Assembly (NCBI GenBank): GCA_963756715.1
Contig: CAVWOV010000033.1
Location: forward strand, 1-64,000
Direction of reading: 5' to 3'
Source of the DNA: VAZQ01 sp963756715
GTDB taxonomy: Bacteria; Pseudomonadota; Alphaproteobacteria; Rhizobiales; Xanthobacteraceae
Length of the DNA stretch: 64,000 bases
The position numbers and the translations under genes are program-made. Positions 29,201 to 36,921 of the stretch are shown here, piece by piece (within the stretch, counting starts at the first letter, position 1; every line of letters starts with the position of its first letter). Below the pieces are notes generated by a model, which saw only the letters and a list, made by a program, of their open reading frames with translations, did no database searches and was not told the DNA's origin.

Positions 29201-29708
29201 CGCCGCCGTTTTTGGCGGCGATTCCGCCCACGATGGTACCGAGCAGGATGGCAATGAAGGTCGCGCCTTCGACCAGGGCGTTGCCGGCCGGCAGCTCGGA
29301 GCGTTCCAGGTGATCGGGCAGAATGCCGTACTTGATCGGCCCGAACAGCGAGGCGATGACGCCGAACAGAAACAGCGCAAAAAACAGGATGGGGACGGAG
29401 TGCAGGCTGAATCCCAGCACCGCGATCATGGCGACGCCGATCTCGGCGAACTTGATCCGCTGCGCCATCAGCGCCTTGTCGTAGCGGTCGGCCATCTCGC
29501 CGCCGAGCGCGGAGAGGAAGAAATAGGGCGAGATGAACACCGCGGCGGCGAGCGTCACCAGGGCACCGGCGTGCGATCCCCCGATGTCGGGGTGGAACAG
29601 AATGAGAAAGACCAGCGCATTCTTGAGGAAATTGTCGCTGAATGCCGAGAAGAACTGGCACCAGAACAAGGGCGCAAAGCGCCGCGTCATGAGCAGGGAC
29701 GACGACAT
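26286..29708 (-). CDS. LplT-PlsC-acyl-ACP/CoA ligase fusion (Aas-like lysophospholipid remodelling protein)
   Basis: 1140 residues from ATG at 29708. Three parts: an MFS/LplT-like flippase (about 10-400, FWCQFFSAFSDNFLKNALVF, GALGGEMADRYDKAL-type loop), a PlsC acyltransferase (NHVSFLDAG, the HX4D motif near 458, and FPEGRITVTGSLM), and an AMP-binding ligase (FTSGSEGVPKGVVLSNRN near 793, GYGVTETAPALALN, WHDTGDIVTID). In E. coli LplT and Aas are separate partners that flip and reacylate lysophosphatidylethanolamine; here both are in one chain. The start is chosen because upstream residues are not membrane-like. Intact over 3.4 kb, unlike several neighbours. Confidence 0.88.
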   Translation of the reverse strand: MSSSLLMTRRFAPLFWCQFFSAFSDNFLKNALVFLILFHPDIGGSHAGALVTLAAAVFISPYFFLSALGGEMADRYDKALMAQRIKFAEIGVAMIAVLGFSLHSVPILFFALFLFGVIASLFGPIKYGILPDHLERSELPAGNALVEGATFIAILLGTIVGGIAAKNGGDPARFALLMIVFSLMCWGASLLIPRTGEAAPGLTIQKNVFKSTGGLLKFLREDPRLWWGAIVTSWFWLVGAVALSLMPTLVKNVLGGNEEVVTTCLAIFSISIAVGSGLAAWLAAGRIVLLPTLIGAVLLGIFAIDLGWSTYGAASIPGLAGYTAIFQSARGFRFAFDLSGLAIAGGLFIVPVFAAVQAWAGADRRARVVAAVNVMNAAFMAGSSVIVALLQMVDLTTSSLFMLLGLASLLVAVAIGRTMPANALSDALSIVYRAFFRIEVEGIDNLNNAGSNVIIALNHVSFLDAGLALSLRNRKPIFAIDIGIAKRWWVKPILKITNAMPLDPLRPMAIRTLIDAVKNGNALIIFPEGRITVTGSLMKVYDGAAMIADKSNAVVVPVRIEGLEQTPFSRLSREQVRRKWFPKVKVTILEPVKLSVDPELKGRKRRLAAGAALYGIMSDLVFRTTSTDRTVFQAVVDAARLHGKGRIAIEDPLSGALTYKRLLVGTSVLAGKLSQLAPAGRAVGVMLPNANGAVVTILALMSAGRVPAMINFTAGAANILAACKAAQLDTIVTSSSFVEKGKLTNLVATLGQTVKIVYLEDIRATVTFGDKIRGLLNAETPLIERQADDWAAILFTSGSEGVPKGVVLSNRNILANAAQAAARIDFGRQDKVFNVLPVFHSFGLTVGLMLPLVSGVQIYLYPSPLHYRTVAELIYGVNATIMFGTDTFLAGYARVAHPYDFRSLRYILAGAEPVKETTRRTYMEKFGLRILEGYGVTETAPALALNTPMYNKFGTVGRILPGMEARLDKVEGVEEGGRLFVRGPNVMLGYLRVENPGVLEPPAEGWHDTGDIVTIDEQGFVTIKGRARRFAKVAGEMISLSAVEALASELWPDVPSAVVAVPDARRGERLILVTQQKNATRADFQAFARSKHASDFMVPSDVWTVDKLPMLGSGKVDTLSVAEHVKERLATATPKPALLA

Positions 29709-29968
29709 TGCCTCTCCGGTCGTTCGCTCGGGCGGGGAGCGGCCCAGGCAGTGATCGGCTGCCGCAACGCTCATAGCAAGGAGGAGGCGATGGGGGCAAA
29801 AGGACAATTGCCATCCGCACCGGATTTGCGGCCTGCCGGCCCAAAATCGGTCGAAAATCGGAAATTAGCCCTTACAATCTACAGGCTCGGATAGAAAATT
29901 TGGGCAGCCCCTGGCGGGCCGCCCAATCTTTGGTTGCTGCGATTTTGCCGGCTACGCGGCGAATTTGA

Positions 29969-30070
29969 CTACCCGCGGAGGGTTCGCACCGCCCTCGGCT
30001 GCATCAGGATGGCCGCCACGCTCAAACCGACAGCGGCCGCGGAGACGAGCGTAAAAATCGAGATCCACAT
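29969..30070 (-). CDS. Putative 33-residue single-pass membrane peptide
   Basis: ATG at 30070 with AAGGGAG seven bases upstream. One membrane helix (WISIFTLVSAAAVGLSVAAI) is followed by a short basic tail, ending at 29969. The size, ribosome-binding site and helix are typical of real small membrane proteins, but no family is recognised. An alternative upstream start at 30169 adds a non-hydrophobic leader and is less likely. Confidence 0.4.
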   Translation of the reverse strand: MWISIFTLVSAAAVGLSVAAILMQPRAVRTLRG

Positions 30071-30454
30071 TGCGTGACTCCCTTCTTCTCTCACCGAATT
30101 GCTGTTCTCAGCCGCACATGCGCTGGCCCGTCCGATAACGCCGACTAAGTTGCTGCGTTCCCGGAACAATTGGAAAACTTCGGTAAGAATTCACCGATTT
30201 CGTTGAGCCGCTGCCGTTTTCAGGTGAAATCGGTATCCGGTGGCAACCAAATCGGGGAATCGGCGATGCGCCTCGGCAGAACAGCTATGAGCCCCCTGCC
30301 GGGATCGGACCGGCCATGCCCTTCCTTCACGAACAAAATCCGGGTTACACAGAAAGCCCGCATCGACACCTGCCCGGCGTGCCGCTCGCAACACCGCCAC
30401 CTTTTGCGCGAGCTGCGCAAACCATACAGCTTATAAGGAATACGGATCGCAGCG
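30071..30454. other. Intergenic region upstream of the coxG-like gene
   Basis: About 380 bases without convincing coding sequence. It must contain the promoter of the cluster that begins at 30455. I see no clear inverted repeat or riboswitch-like fold. Confidence 0.35.
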
Positions 30455-30922
30455 ATGAAATTCACCGGCGAAATCATCATCGGCGCCCCGCGCGAGGCGG
30501 TATTCGAGAAGGTTCGTGATGCACGCTTCTTCGCGTCCTGCGTGGAGGGCGTTAAGGAACTCAACGAGATCGACCCGAACCACTACACCGCGGTATTGGA
30601 AGCGAAGGTCGCCTATCTGAAATTCAAATTTAACATCACGGTTGAAGTGGTGCGCATGGACGCGCCGCGCGAAATCGAGGCCAAGATCGAAGGGACGCCG
30701 TTCGGCATCGTCGGCCGGCTGACCGCAAGCTCGGTGACCCGGCTGGCGGACGAAGGCGAAGGAACCAAGGTGAGTTACGAAATTGATGCCGCGCTGACCG
30801 GCAAGCTCGGCAGTCTCGGACAGCCGGTGCTGCGCTCCAAGGCCAAGGAGATGGAGCGGCAGTTCGCCGAACGCATCCGCGCTGCCTTTGCGCCAGCATC
30901 CTCCGCGGGAGCATCATCTTAA
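30455..30922 (+). CDS. CoxG/SRPBCC-family carbon monoxide dehydrogenase subunit G-like protein
   Basis: 155 residues. MKFTGEIIIGAPREAVFEKV is the START/SRPBCC opening of the CoxG family; LKFKFNITVEVV and GLTASS-type strands follow, then a long C-terminal helix (KAKEMERQFAERIRAAF). In CO-oxidising bacteria CoxG recruits maturation factors to the membrane, but many homologues accompany other molybdenum hydroxylases. It opens a co-directional cluster with coxM-, coxL- and coxS-like genes. AAGGAA lies about 15 bases upstream. Intact. Confidence 0.85.
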   Translation: MKFTGEIIIGAPREAVFEKVRDARFFASCVEGVKELNEIDPNHYTAVLEAKVAYLKFKFNITVEVVRMDAPREIEAKIEGTPFGIVGRLTASSVTRLADEGEGTKVSYEIDAALTGKLGSLGQPVLRSKAKEMERQFAERIRAAFAPASSAGASS

Positions 30923-30995
30923 TCTCTCGCATCGGATGGCCGGGGCTTGTCGCGGCCATCCAAGATTTGTTTTATTCAAACCTAGAAATGTGGAT

Positions 30996-31014
30996 GCCCG
31001 GCATGAGGCCGGGC
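30996..31014. repeat. Short palindromic intergenic hairpin (GCCCGGC/GCCGGGC)
   Basis: A seven-base perfect stem with loop ATGAG, in the context TGGATGCCCGGCATGAGGCC. Sequences of this form are common short interspersed palindromes in Bradyrhizobium-group genomes. It lies between the coxG-like and FAD-subunit genes and may fold in the mRNA, possibly stabilising or attenuating the transcript. Confidence 0.55.
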
Positions 31015-31040
31015 ACGACGACTGAAAGGACCGGGTTCGC

Positions 31041-31898
31041 ATGACGCCGTTCGAACTTGCCGAACCCACTTCCCTTCCGGACGCCATCGGGCTGCTCGAC
31101 CCCGACGACGCGACCGTGCGGCCAATCGCAGGCGGCACCGCCCTCATGCTGATGATGAAGTCCGGGGTCTTCCGCCCGACCCGGCTGGTGAGCCTGCGCA
31201 AGCTCGGTCCGCAATACGCGCGCATTGCGGTCTCCGCGGACGGCGAGCTGGCCATCGGCGGCATGACGCCGCTCGCCATGGTCGAGCATTCGCCCGAGGT
31301 CGCGCGCCACGCGCCGGTCATCCCGCGCGCAATGCTGCGGCTGTCGAATGTCCGCGTGCGCAACGTGGCGACCATCGGCGGAAATCTCGCTCACGGCGAC
31401 CCGCACATGGACCTGCCGCCGGTCCTGATCGCGCTCGGCGCAAAAGTCGTGGTCACCGGCCCCACGGGGGAACGCACCATCGCGGTCGAAGACCTGTTCG
31501 CGGGCTATTTCGAAACCGTGCTGCACAAGAACGAACTGATCACCGAGCTGCGCGTGCCGCCGCAGGGCAAGATGCGTTCGGCCTACCTCAAATGCACCAC
31601 CGGCTCGGCCGACGACTGGCCGGCGCTCGGCGTCGCCGCGGCGATCGAGGCCGAGGGACCTTCGATCAAGTCGGCGCGCGTCGTGGTCAGCGCCGCGACC
31701 GAGAAGGCCATGCGCCTCAAGGCAGCCGAAAAAATCCTCACCGGCGCCACCGTCGACGACAAGCTGCTGGCTCGCGCCGGCGATGCCGCCGCGGAGGAGT
31801 GCGAAACCATCACCGACGTGCGCGGTTCGGCGCCCTACAAGCGCGAATTGCTGCGCGTCTACGTGGCGCGCGCGGTGCGCCAGGCCATGAACGGATGA
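31041..31898 (+). CDS. Molybdenum hydroxylase FAD-binding subunit (CoxM/CutM-like)
   Basis: 285 residues. The FAD pyrophosphate loop appears as RPIAGGTALMLMMKSG, and the second FAD motif as RNVATIGGNLAHGDPHMDLP. The C-terminal CO_deh_flav_C domain follows the FETVLHKNELITELRVP strand. It would pass electrons from the 2Fe-2S subunit to an acceptor. It lies between coxG-like and large-subunit genes on the same strand, 106 bases before the latter. Intact. Confidence 0.9.
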   Translation: MTPFELAEPTSLPDAIGLLDPDDATVRPIAGGTALMLMMKSGVFRPTRLVSLRKLGPQYARIAVSADGELAIGGMTPLAMVEHSPEVARHAPVIPRAMLRLSNVRVRNVATIGGNLAHGDPHMDLPPVLIALGAKVVVTGPTGERTIAVEDLFAGYFETVLHKNELITELRVPPQGKMRSAYLKCTTGSADDWPALGVAAAIEAEGPSIKSARVVVSAATEKAMRLKAAEKILTGATVDDKLLARAGDAAAEECETITDVRGSAPYKRELLRVYVARAVRQAMNG

Positions 31899-32004
31899 AC
31901 AAAGTGACGGGCGACAACGAGCGGCAGACTGCGGTTCCCCTGCCCACCGAGTTCGCGAGCACGTTTGAGCGATAGTCTACTATGCAGAAAGCAGAGCAAC
32001 ACTG

Positions 32005-34293
32005 ATGACTACGATTACCATGCCGGGCGGACAGGTCGGACGCTCGCCGCCCCGTCTCGAAGCGCGCGAAAAGGTCACCGGCCGCGCCGAATACACCCAC
32101 ACCATGCGCATTCCCGGGATGCTGCACGCCAAGATATTCCGCAGCACGGTCGCGCACGGCCGCATCAAGTCGGTCGATGTCAGCGAAGCCCGCAAAGTGC
32201 CCGGCGTCTTCAAGGTCGTGACCTCCGAGGACGTCATCAAGGTCATTCCCAACCCGTATTACGGCCCGGCCTTCCACGACCAGCCGATCCTGGCGATCGG
32301 TAAGGTCACCTATGTGGGCGAGCCGGTTGCGGTCGTGCTCGCCAAGGATCCGCACGTCGCCGAGGAAGCGGCCGCGCTGATCACCGCCGAATACGACGAA
32401 CTGCCCCCCGTTTTCGACGAGGTCGAAGCCTTCGACAACAAGGTGCTGGTGCACGACGAACTCAAGCCCGCCGGCACGTTCGCCGACCTCAAGCACCTCA
32501 AGGGCCGCAAGGGCACCAATGTCGCGCTCGACTACCGGCTGCGGCGCGGTGACGTCGACAAGGCCTTCGCCGAGGCTGCGCATGTGTTCGAGCATACCTT
32601 CCGCACCCAGAAGGTCCTGCATCTCGCGCTAGAACCCTATTGCTCGATCGCCGACTGGAAGGAGAGTGGCGTCACCATTTATAGCGGCGCGCAGGGACCG
32701 TCGTTCGTGCGTACCGAGATCGCGCGGCTGCTCGGCTGGCCCGAGAACAAGGTGCGTATCAAGGTGCCCTATCTGGGCGGCGGCTTCGGCGGCAAGCTCT
32801 ACATCAAGCTGGAAGCAATGGCGCTGGCGCTGTCGATGATCGCGCGGCGTCCGGTGAAAGTCGCTCTAACGATGGAAGAGCAGTTCTACCAGATCACCAA
32901 GCATCCAAGCACATTCCGCATCAAGAGCGGCGTCGACAAAGACGGCCGCATTGTTGCGCGCAAGTGCGAGGTGTTCTGGAACGGCGGCGCCTACGCGGAT
33001 ATCGGGCCGCGCGTGACGCAGAAATCGGGCTTCACGGCGTCCGGTCCCTACGACATCGAGAATGTGTCGATCAATTCCTACGCGCTCTACACCAACGTGC
33101 CGCCCGCCGGCGCGTTGCGCGGCTTCGGCGTGCCGCAACTCGTCTGGGGCTACGAGAGCCATACCGACCTGATCGCCAAGGCACTCAAGATTGATCCGGT
33201 CGAGTTCCGCCGCCGGAATGTCCTGCACGACGGACGCCCCCATCCGACCGGTCAGATTCTCAAGGATGCCCGGGTACCGGCCGCGCTGGAGCGCGTGGTC
33301 GAGCGCATGAACTGGAGTAAGCCGTTCGATCGCGGCAGCGGCACCATTCTTCGCGGCCGCGGCATCGCGATCGCCAACAAGGCGGTGATTTCACCCACCA
33401 CGTCGGTTGCGATGGTCAACGTCAGCGCCGACGGCTCGACGACGCTCTATTGCGGCACCGTCGACATGGGCCAGGGCTCCGACACCGCGATGGCGCAGAT
33501 GGTCGGCGAAGTGCTCAACATGCCGGCCGAGAGCATCCGGGTGGTGCCGCGCGATACCGACATAACGCCCTACGACATGGGAACGCTGGGCTCGCGCTCG
33601 CTCTTCCACATGGGACATGCGGTCAAGCTTGCCGCCGAGGAAGCGCGCGACAAGATCAAGGCGATGGCGCGCGATCTCGGCGAACCGGAAGGCAGCAATA
33701 TCCCGCTTGCCGCGCTGTTCCAGAAGAAATACGGCATGCAGGCCGGCAATATCATCGGCACCGGCACCTACAAGCCGGACTACACGCCGTCCGACCCGGT
33801 GACCGGCTACTCGCCGAACGTGACGCCGTTCTGGATGTGCGCGGCGTCGGGCGCCGAGGTCGAAGTCGACACCGAAACCGGCAACGTCCGCATCATCCGG
33901 TACATCAACGTCGTCGACTGCGGCAAACCGATCAATCCGAAGATCGTCGAGACGCAGATTTCCGGCGCCTCGCTGATGCAGCTCGGCTTCACGATGTTCG
34001 AGAAGATGCATCTCGACGCCGGCCAGGTCACCAACGCGTCGCTGGCCGACTACAAGATTCCCGGCATCCATGACGTGCCGCCGATGGAATGCGAGGCGAT
34101 CGACGCCGACCAGGCAAACGGCCCGTTCGGCGCCAAGGGCGTCGGCGAAACCGCGACGTTCTGCGGCTCGCCCGCGATCGCCAACGCCATCGACGATGCC
34201 TGCGGCGTCCGGCTGATGGAATTGCCGCTCAATCCCGAAGCCGTGCTGCGCGCGCTGCGCGCCAAGGCCGGCAAGCCGATCGAGGACGCATGA
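32005..34293 (+). CDS. Xanthine dehydrogenase/CO-dehydrogenase family molybdopterin-binding large subunit
   Basis: 762 residues. The hammerhead domain comprises about 15-130 and the Moco domains follow. Landmarks are VPYLGGGFGGKLYIK near 257, GALRGFGVPQLVWGYE, TVDMGQGSDTAMAQMVGEV and the catalytic Glu in GAKGVGETATF near residue 715. The VAYRCSFR active-site loop of true form I CoxL, with its Cu-binding Cys, is not present, so CO oxidation is unlikely. An aldehyde, aromatic CoA ester or N-heterocycle hydroxylation fits better. The stop overlaps the next start (ATGA). Intact. Confidence 0.9.
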   Translation: MTTITMPGGQVGRSPPRLEAREKVTGRAEYTHTMRIPGMLHAKIFRSTVAHGRIKSVDVSEARKVPGVFKVVTSEDVIKVIPNPYYGPAFHDQPILAIGKVTYVGEPVAVVLAKDPHVAEEAAALITAEYDELPPVFDEVEAFDNKVLVHDELKPAGTFADLKHLKGRKGTNVALDYRLRRGDVDKAFAEAAHVFEHTFRTQKVLHLALEPYCSIADWKESGVTIYSGAQGPSFVRTEIARLLGWPENKVRIKVPYLGGGFGGKLYIKLEAMALALSMIARRPVKVALTMEEQFYQITKHPSTFRIKSGVDKDGRIVARKCEVFWNGGAYADIGPRVTQKSGFTASGPYDIENVSINSYALYTNVPPAGALRGFGVPQLVWGYESHTDLIAKALKIDPVEFRRRNVLHDGRPHPTGQILKDARVPAALERVVERMNWSKPFDRGSGTILRGRGIAIANKAVISPTTSVAMVNVSADGSTTLYCGTVDMGQGSDTAMAQMVGEVLNMPAESIRVVPRDTDITPYDMGTLGSRSLFHMGHAVKLAAEEARDKIKAMARDLGEPEGSNIPLAALFQKKYGMQAGNIIGTGTYKPDYTPSDPVTGYSPNVTPFWMCAASGAEVEVDTETGNVRIIRYINVVDCGKPINPKIVETQISGASLMQLGFTMFEKMHLDAGQVTNASLADYKIPGIHDVPPMECEAIDADQANGPFGAKGVGETATFCGSPAIANAIDDACGVRLMELPLNPEAVLRALRAKAGKPIEDA

Positions 34294-34778
34294 CCATGAA
34301 CGCCGCACGCACGATCAACTTCACGCTCAACGGCGAAAGCGTCAGCGCCGACATCAAGCCGCACCACAACCTTGTCGAGGTGCTGCAAAACGAATTCAAT
34401 CTGCTGGGCGCACGCGAAAGCTGCGCGCAAGGGCTGTGCGGCTGCTGTACCGTGCTGGTTAACGGCATCGCGGTGTCGGGCTGCCTCTACCTCGCGGTCT
34501 TCGCGGATGGCGCCGAGGTAACGACGATCGAGCACGTGGCCAAGGGCGATACCTTGAGCCCGGTGCAGGAAGCTTTCATCGAGGCCGGCGCGTTCCAGTG
34601 CGGCTACTGCACACCCGGCTTCATCCTGATGACCGGCCAGTTGCTCGACCGCAATCCCGATCCGGATGATGATGAGATCAAGCATTATCTGTCCGGCAAT
34701 CTCTGCCGCTGCGGCACTTATCCGGAGGTGATCCAGGCGGTGAAGATCGCGGCGCGCAAGCGCAAAGAGGCGGCCTGA
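34290..34778 (+). CDS. Molybdenum hydroxylase 2Fe-2S subunit (CoxS-like)
   Basis: 162 residues. The plant-ferredoxin-type cluster uses Cys45, 50, 53 (CAQGLCGCC) and 65. The second cluster uses AFQCGYCTPGFILM and GNLCRCGTYPEV. ATG at 34290 overlaps the large-subunit stop by four bases, ensuring equal synthesis. It carries electrons from the molybdenum site to the FAD subunit. Intact. Confidence 0.93.
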   Translation: MTMNAARTINFTLNGESVSADIKPHHNLVEVLQNEFNLLGARESCAQGLCGCCTVLVNGIAVSGCLYLAVFADGAEVTTIEHVAKGDTLSPVQEAFIEAGAFQCGYCTPGFILMTGQLLDRNPDPDDDEIKHYLSGNLCRCGTYPEVIQAVKIAARKRKEAA

Positions 34779-34859
34779 TTTGCGACGCTGCGCTGCGTCC
34801 TGGACAGAAGCAAGCATCTCGCGGGCTTGCTATAGCTTTCGACCGGAGCACGCGCGCGC

Positions 34860-36557
34860 ATGACTACCGAACCCATGCATGTCGAGACCGACGTCCTGAT
34901 CATCGGATCCGGCGGCGCCGGCATGTATGCGGCGATCGAGGCGGCACGTCGTGGCGCCGCGGTGTTCCTCGCCGATCGCAGCCTGATTGGACGCGGCGGC
35001 GCCACCGTCATGGCGCAGATGACGGTCGCGGTCGCGCTCGGCCAGGAAACGCCGGACCACTGGAGCCATCACTACGACGACACGCTCGAAGCCGGACGCG
35101 GGCTGTGCGACGAGCGGCTCGCGCAACTGCTCTGCGAGGAAGGCCCCGAGTGCATCCTCGAAATGGATGAATGGGGCGTCGGCTGGGCCCGCAAGGACGG
35201 CCATATCACCGCGACGATGGCGCCCGGACACGACCGGCCGCGCTGCGTCTATGTCGACTTTCTCAACACCGGCCCGGCGGTCTCGCGGACGCTGCGCACG
35301 GTGGTCAAGCGTACGTCCGGAATTCGCCAGGCCGGTGACCTGCTGATCGTCGATCTATTGCGCCACGACGGCGAGGTGGTGGGCGCCTGTGCGCTGCATC
35401 TGCCGAGCGGGAAGCCCGTCACCATCGCCGCCAAGGCAACGATCGTGGCGACCGGCGGACTGACGCGGCTTTACCGCCGCAACAGCGCCTCCGCCAACAT
35501 GAGCGGCGACGGCTATGCGCTGGCGTTGCGCGCCGGCGCGCCGCTGATCGATATGGAATTCGTGCAGTTCTTCCCGATCGGACACCTTGCCCCAAGGTTG
35601 ATCGGGATGGACCCGATCATGTGGGATCCGTTCCGCTACAAGCTCGGCGGCAAATTGCTCAACCGCGAGGGCGAGGAGTTCACCGCGCGTTATGGCGTCA
35701 GCGAGAGTGGGCGCTATGTCGTCACCCGCGATCTCGCCACCTATGCGATCGTCAAGGAGAACGAGGCCGGGCGGGGCTCGCCGCACGGCGGCGCTTATCT
35801 CTCCTTCCAGCATTGCTCGGAGGCCGAGTTGCGCGCGGCCTTCGGACCGGTGATCGACCGGCTGGCGGCGAACTACATCGACCTCACCAAGACGCCAATC
35901 GAGGTCGCGCCGATCGCGCATTACCACATGGGCGGTGTCGTCGCCGACACCCAGATGCAAACCGAAGTGCCGGGCCTCCTGGTCGCGGGCGAAGCGGTCG
36001 GCGGCGCCAACGGCGCCAACCGCCTCTCCGGCAATGCCATTACCGAAGCGCTGGTGTTCGGCCGCCGCGCCGGGGCGACCGCTGCGGAGCGCGCGAGCCG
36101 GAACCATCAGCAGGCATTCGTCCCGCAGGCTGCGCGCGCAACACTCGACCTGCTCGCCGCCACCACCGCGCGCCCGGACATCAACACCGCCGCTATGGTG
36201 CAGACATTGCAAGCCGCGATGGCGGACGACGCCGGTCCGTTCCGCACCGAGGCGAAGCTCAGGCGAGCGCTCGCCACCATCGGCGATCTCACCGGCGCGC
36301 TGGGGACGCGACCCGCCGGCGACGGCGGGGCGTTCGATCTGCAACAGCTCGATTGGTTCGACCTGCGCAACATGCTGACCGTTGCACGCACGGTCGCGCA
36401 GGCCGCGCTGATGCGCACCGAAAGCCGCGGCGCCCACCAGCGCGAGGACTTTCCCGGCATGCTGCCGGAATGGCACGTCAACCAGGTGCAGCGGCTTGAC
36501 GGCGACCGCATCGTGCTGGAGTCCGTCCCGGCGCCCGCCCAGGCTGCCGCGCAATGA
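34860..36557 (+). CDS. FAD-dependent oxidoreductase, fumarate reductase/succinate dehydrogenase flavoprotein family
   Basis: 565 residues. The dinucleotide-binding motif IIGSGGAGMYAAIEAARRG starts near 14, and VATGGLTRLYRRNSASANMSGDGYALALRAGA is the conserved SdhA-type loop. AHYHMGGVV and the FAD-closing GEAVGGANGANRLSGNAITEAL are complete, and the C-terminal helical domain is present. It is shorter than SdhA/FrdA. It overlaps a 112-residue 2Fe-2S protein by ATGA, so the two probably form a complex. The position after the molybdenum hydroxylase and before UbiD suggests a second redox step in the same route. Intact. Confidence 0.85.
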   Translation: MTTEPMHVETDVLIIGSGGAGMYAAIEAARRGAAVFLADRSLIGRGGATVMAQMTVAVALGQETPDHWSHHYDDTLEAGRGLCDERLAQLLCEEGPECILEMDEWGVGWARKDGHITATMAPGHDRPRCVYVDFLNTGPAVSRTLRTVVKRTSGIRQAGDLLIVDLLRHDGEVVGACALHLPSGKPVTIAAKATIVATGGLTRLYRRNSASANMSGDGYALALRAGAPLIDMEFVQFFPIGHLAPRLIGMDPIMWDPFRYKLGGKLLNREGEEFTARYGVSESGRYVVTRDLATYAIVKENEAGRGSPHGGAYLSFQHCSEAELRAAFGPVIDRLAANYIDLTKTPIEVAPIAHYHMGGVVADTQMQTEVPGLLVAGEAVGGANGANRLSGNAITEALVFGRRAGATAAERASRNHQQAFVPQAARATLDLLAATTARPDINTAAMVQTLQAAMADDAGPFRTEAKLRRALATIGDLTGALGTRPAGDGGAFDLQQLDWFDLRNMLTVARTVAQAALMRTESRGAHQREDFPGMLPEWHVNQVQRLDGDRIVLESVPAPAQAAAQ

Positions 36558-36892
36558 CGGCCACCGCCACACTCCGGGTCTGGCGCGGCAGCGCCGCCAA
36601 TGCGGGGCGCTGGGAGCATTACGACGTGCCGTTCGAGCCCGGCCAGTCCGTGCTCGATGGTCTGCGCTGGATCCGCAGCAACCGCGACCCGAGCCTTGCC
36701 GTCCGCTTCTCCTGCATCAATGCCAATGCGTGCAAGGAATGCATGATGGAGCTTGACGGGAAAACCGTCTATGCCTGCACCGCACGACTTGAGCCCCGCG
36801 CGATGACCTTGGCTCCGCTTCCGAACAAGCGGCTGGTCCGCGATCTCGTCACCGAAATCGCCCCGCCTGCCGAACGGTTCCTGGTAAAATAA
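36554..36892 (+). CDS. Stand-alone 2Fe-2S ferredoxin-like protein (SdhB N-terminal domain only)
   Basis: 112 residues. The fold matches the N-terminal domain of SdhB/FrdB: LRVWRGSAANAGRWEHYDVPFE, GQSVLDGLRWIRSNRDPSL, then cysteines in SCINANACKECMMELDGKTV plus a final YAC. Cys spacing is 5, 2 and 11; typical SdhB has 4, 2 and 11, so one residue is inserted. The 4Fe-4S/3Fe-4S C-terminal domain is missing with no downstream remnant. The ATG overlaps the flavoprotein stop. It likely accepts or donates electrons to that flavoprotein. Confidence 0.82.
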   Translation: MTATATLRVWRGSAANAGRWEHYDVPFEPGQSVLDGLRWIRSNRDPSLAVRFSCINANACKECMMELDGKTVYACTARLEPRAMTLAPLPNKRLVRDLVTEIAPPAERFLVK

Positions 36893-36921
36893 ACCTCCTG
36901 CGATCGAATAGGATTTCCGAG

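Noticed and set aside
32005..34778. Aerobic carbon monoxide dehydrogenase
   Set aside because: The large subunit lacks the Cys-containing VAYRCSFR loop of form I CoxL, so CO oxidation is not supported.
35355..36572. 405-codon minus-strand open frame and a longer one to 37861
   Set aside because: Antisense to the intact flavoprotein and UbiD genes; no recognisable domain.
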